The notes below the pieces were generated by a model. That model searched no databases. It had not been told where the DNA came from and saw only the letters and a program-made list of their open reading frames with translations. A stretch of DNA of 15,933 nucleotides from DATHWB01 sp035544575 (lineage in GTDB: Bacteria; Actinomycetota; Acidimicrobiia; Spongiisociales; ZC4RG35). Both the position numbers and the translations under genes were made by a program. This document shows, one piece after another, positions 12,833 through 15,933 of the stretch (its first letter is position 1; every line of letters begins with the position of its first letter). The stretch covers positions 1 to 15,933 of the forward strand of contig DATKEC010000025.1 in assembly GCA_035544575.1 (NCBI GenBank), read 5' to 3'.

Positions 12833-15800
12833 CCGTCTCGGGTAACAGCAGCCGGGACGGCATGCACACGGCGGGCGAGGGCCGCACCGGTGAGATTGCC
12901 CTTGCGGGTGTAGAGCGCCACCGCCTCCTCGATCTGGATCCCGGCCGCCGCTTGCTGACCGCCGGCCACCAGCACCCGGGCTAGATCCAGGCGAATGTCG
13001 GCGGCGAGGTTGAGCATGTCGTCCGGCACCAGCTCCACGGCCTGGCGGGCCAGCTGCTCAGCTTCGGTCTGGTCGTTTGCGCCGACCACCGCAGTCGCTA
13101 TCCGCCAGAGGACCTGGGAAATCACGCTCTCGGTCGGAGCCGCCACACGGCTTTGGCGGACGAAGTCGTTGGCCTCGTCCAAGCGTCCCCGGGCGACCAG
13201 GTTCAGCGCCAGCCCGGCTGTCGCTTGGGCGATCACGTCGCGCTCCCCGAAGTCGGTGGCCAGGTCGAGTCCCAGCCGCAACTCTCTTTCGGCGGCGGCG
13301 CCGTCTCCCGACATGGTCTCTACCGTCCCGCTCGAGACGGCGATGAACATCAACGGGCGGCGCACCCGCAGCTCCATGGCCGCCAGCTCCCGCGCCCGGG
13401 CGATCAGCCGGCGGCCCTCGTCAATGTCGCCTCTCATGGCCCAGAGCACACCCAGTTCGGAGAGGACACCGGGGTGTTGGCGCCCGCGCCAGCGGACCAG
13501 CTCCTCGCACAACTCGATGCAGGCGGGGACCGGAGCAGAGCCGCGCATGACGGCCCAGGCCAGCATCCAGCGCATGGCCAGCTCCTCCCGGGGCTCCCCC
13601 GACAGGTCGGCATGGACGAGGCCCCGCTGGGCGGCATGTTCCATCGCTGCCATATCCCCCTCGAGCTCGTGCAGGAACACCAGGACGAGATAGGCCCGGG
13701 CCCGCCCCGCCTGGTCGCCCTCGGCCTCGAAGACCTCGAGGGCACGCTCCGCCTCTGCCCGCATGGAGGTGAGGGAGTGTGAGTCAGGCCCGAGGTGGAT
13801 GTTGACCTTGGCTCTTTCCAGCCGGATCGCCTGTTGGATGAGAGGGTCGGCCTCGAAACCCAGCCTTTCGTCCAGCACCTCGGCCGCCCGGTCGTGGCGA
13901 CCCAGCACCTGGTACACCTCGGCCAGTTGCCGGAGCACCTCGGGTCGTTGGGGATGGTCGTCAGGGAGGAGCGCCTGGGCACGGCCGAGCAGGTTGGCGG
14001 TGGCGGCGCCGTCGTAGCGGAGATAGGCCCGGAACCCGGCGTTCGCCAGCCGTTGGCCCGCCTCGACCGCCAGCCCCCGGGTGTGCTCGTCGTCTAAGCC
14101 CAAACGCCGCCGGTTCTCGTAGGCCTGCTCGAGGTGGTAGCCGACCACCTCCTCCGGCTCTGGGTGGCCCCGTCTGGTGTCCAATTCCAGCCACTCCGCC
14201 AGCCGCTCGTGGAGCTCGGCGCGGACCTCTCGGGGGATACTGCGATAGGCGGCCTGTTGGATGAGCACGTGGTGAAAGGTGAAGCTTCTCGAGGAGCCGT
14301 CGGAGGGAAGGATCAGCGCCTTTTCCTCGAGGGCGCGGAGGTGGCGGCCCAGGAGGGGACGAACCTGAGTCGGCACCAGCGCCTCCAGGGTCTCGGTCGA
14401 GAACCCGACCCCGGCCACCGAGGCGGAGCGGATCAGGTCCCGTTGGGCGGGGCCGAGTCGGTCGAGCCGGGCGGCCAACAATGCCTGGATCGACCCCGGA
14501 AGCGCCACCTCACGCTCTTCTTCGAGGGCGGCCAACATCTGACCGAGGAAGAGCGGGTTGCCCTGCGCGGTCTCGACGAGAAGATCGAGGGTCTCTTCGG
14601 AAATGCCCCGCTCGCCCCGCCTCGCCACGATCAGCTTTTGGCTGTCGTCGCGCCCCAGCGGCTCGAGGACGAGTGTGGTGCCGTGCTCATCTCCTAGCTC
14701 CCGGTGGCGGGGTTGGTCCAGGTATTCGGGGCGGGCCGGGCACAGCAAAAGGATGGGGGCTGCGGCCGACCCGGCGAAATAGTCGATCAGGTCGAGAAGG
14801 GTGGGCTGCGCCCAATGGACGTCCTCCACGACCACCACCAGGGGCCCGGCCTCGGCTAGACGTTCGAGAAAGCGGCGGAGGGCGGGAAAGGGGTTGCTCC
14901 CGGCCTCGGGCTCGGGGCCGAGCCCGGCCACGGCTGTGACCTGGAAGGCGATCGACTCGCCATCCATCTCGCCGGCCATCAACTCGGAGATCGCCGCCGG
15001 CCCTCCATCGCCGACCGCCTGGAGGATGATCTCTCGAACGGGCCAGAACGTGATGCCGTCCCCGTAGGGGGGGCAGTGGCCTGTGAGAACGCGGGCACTG
15101 GGTTCCACACTGGTGGCGAACTCCCCGACGAGCCGCGTCTTTCCGATGCCGGCCTCGCCGAGCACGGTGACGACCGTCGGCTGGCGGTTGCGGATGGTGT
15201 CCTCGAAAATCGCCCGGAGCCGATCCAGTTCCCTGCTCCTTCCGAACATCGAGGTGGTGGAGACCGTCACAGCAGGGTTGGAAAGGACATCGACGAGCCG
15301 CCACGCCCGCTCGTCGAGACTCGCGGTCTCGACCACGACTGAGGACTCGACCAGCCGAAGGGTGCCCTCGCCAAGCAGCACATCTCCCTGTGCGGCGGAC
15401 TGTTGCAGACGGGCGGCCATGTTGACCGCGTCCCCCGAGGCGGAGGGGCGATCGAGCGGGGAGCCTCCGACGATCACCTCCCCGGTGTCGACTCCGATGC
15501 GCGCCATCAGGCCGGCACCGCCTCGTCGCAACTCCTCATTCAGCGCCGCGAGGTCGCGGCGGATCTCCAGGGCGGCCCGCGCCGCTCGCAGGGCGTCGTC
15601 TTCCCGGGCGGCGGGGATTCCGAACACCGCCACCACCACATCCCCGATCAGGCCTTGCACCACTCCCCCGTGGCGGGTGAGGGCGGCGACGGCCAGGTCG
15701 TAGCCCCGGTGCACCAGGTGCTGGCGGTTCTCTGGATCCCTTCCCTCATGCGGGCGGACCGGTGCCAGGTCCACGAACACGACGGTCACCGGCTTGCGTC

Positions 15801-15933
15801 CGGGTGGGAGCCAGGTACCGGTGTCGGGGGAGGCGGCATCCACCGGTGAGAGCGGCGAAAAGTCGAGCTGGGGGTCCTGTCGCAGGATGGCGCCCTCCAG
15901 GTCCTGGGTCGTCCGCCCGGGCTCGATCCCGAG
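12829..15933 (-). CDS. SARP-like BTAD / class III cyclase-like / AAA ATPase / TPR regulator, 5' end outside window
   Basis: The frame stays open to the right edge, giving 1034 residues in the window. The first 30, LGIEPGRTTQDLEGAILRQD onwards, look like the end of a BTAD domain, so the GTG at 15843 is probably internal. From about 45 to 220 is a class III cyclase-like domain. Metal acids are Asp55 (FVDL) and Asp98 (IGDVVVAVFG), and GDAVNMAAR provides Asn171 and Arg175. The base-selecting lysine of the usual EKFIGD motif is glycine (Gly94), so cyclase activity may be lost or changed. An AAA/STAND ATPase follows, with the P-loop GEAGIGKT (Lys265) and Walker B VVVVEDVHWA near 370. The last 500 residues are helical with TPR-like repeats. 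The family consists of large signal-integrating activators. The stop on the minus strand and that of the pseudogene share the CTAG at 12829-12832. Confidence 0.9.
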   Translation of the reverse strand, partial: LGIEPGRTTQDLEGAILRQDPQLDFSPLSPVDAASPDTGTWLPPGRKPVTVVFVDLAPVRPHEGRDPENRQHLVHRGYDLAVAALTRHGGVVQGLIGDVVVAVFGIPAAREDDALRAARAALEIRRDLAALNEELRRGGAGLMARIGVDTGEVIVGGSPLDRPSASGDAVNMAARLQQSAAQGDVLLGEGTLRLVESSVVVETASLDERAWRLVDVLSNPAVTVSTTSMFGRSRELDRLRAIFEDTIRNRQPTVVTVLGEAGIGKTRLVGEFATSVEPSARVLTGHCPPYGDGITFWPVREIILQAVGDGGPAAISELMAGEMDGESIAFQVTAVAGLGPEPEAGSNPFPALRRFLERLAEAGPLVVVVEDVHWAQPTLLDLIDYFAGSAAAPILLLCPARPEYLDQPRHRELGDEHGTTLVLEPLGRDDSQKLIVARRGERGISEETLDLLVETAQGNPLFLGQMLAALEEEREVALPGSIQALLAARLDRLGPAQRDLIRSASVAGVGFSTETLEALVPTQVRPLLGRHLRALEEKALILPSDGSSRSFTFHHVLIQQAAYRSIPREVRAELHERLAEWLELDTRRGHPEPEEVVGYHLEQAYENRRRLGLDDEHTRGLAVEAGQRLANAGFRAYLRYDGAATANLLGRAQALLPDDHPQRPEVLRQLAEVYQVLGRHDRAAEVLDERLGFEADPLIQQAIRLERAKVNIHLGPDSHSLTSMRAEAERALEVFEAEGDQAGRARAYLVLVFLHELEGDMAAMEHAAQRGLVHADLSGEPREELAMRWMLAWAVMRGSAPVPACIELCEELVRWRGRQHPGVLSELGVLWAMRGDIDEGRRLIARARELAAMELRVRRPLMFIAVSSGTVETMSGDGAAAERELRLGLDLATDFGERDVIAQATAGLALNLVARGRLDEANDFVRQSRVAAPTESVISQVLWRIATAVVGANDQTEAEQLARQAVELVPDDMLNLAADIRLDLARVLVAGGQQAAAGIQIEEAVALYTRKGNLTGAALARRVHAVPAAVTRDG

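Noticed and set aside
1..15933. CRISPR array, retron, or known multi-gene defence system
   Set aside because: No regularly spaced repeats, reverse transcriptase, nuclease/helicase set or similar were found; the only repeats are the attachment-like modules.

Overview
The window is high-GC DNA with dense, often overlapping genes. It has several gene starts with a TANNNT -10 placed 6-7 bases upstream (leaderless style), long-cytoplasmic-tail NarL/DesK-type kinases, and BTAD/cyclase/ATPase regulators. Together these point to Actinomycetota, possibly an uncultured or deep-branching member. I cannot name a genus from sequence alone.

Layout. (1) 1-178: the tail of a WD40-type protein. (2) 356-3800: a six-helix membrane protein divergent from a two-component pair, a multi-TM GAF histidine kinase overlapping its LuxR-type response regulator. 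(3) 3898-7454, minus strand: a tightly coupled four-gene operon, alpha/beta hydrolase A, TetR regulator, zinc alcohol dehydrogenase, alpha/beta hydrolase B. All junctions overlap by a few bases, and an operator-like palindrome sits on the putative -10. This looks like a self-regulated catabolic unit for an ester or alcohol substrate. (4) 7589-9434: a MarR gene divergent from an NmrA-like oxidoreductase plus a small ABM-like protein. A symmetric dyad lies between the divergent genes, a perfect stem-loop sits at the oxidoreductase 3' end, and a hairpin terminator closes the unit. (5) About 9.6-12.8 kb: an accessory region rich in decay. Two directly repeated attachment-site-like modules each carry the 3' half of a tRNA-Arg(ACG)-like gene and a tandem 12-bp-period repeat, and a weaker third cluster follows. 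Around them lie a frameshifted PIN-domain pseudogene, an intact cupin gene, a PaaI-like thioesterase fragment, a small alpha+beta-barrel-like gene with an SRPBCC gene, and a decayed paralogue of the former. (6) 12829 to the right edge, minus strand: a large multidomain regulator whose reading frame stays open through the window end. The extra upstream residues look like the end of a BTAD domain, so the gene is SARP-like BTAD + class III cyclase-like + ATPase + TPR.

The strongest candidates for something unusual are the tandem attachment-site modules with their surrounding gene debris, the TetR-operon operator placed on a leaderless start, and the symmetric regulatory DNA around the MarR/NmrA pair. 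I see no CRISPR array, no intact integrase or transposase, no complete rRNA or tRNA gene, and no convincing new multi-gene defence system.
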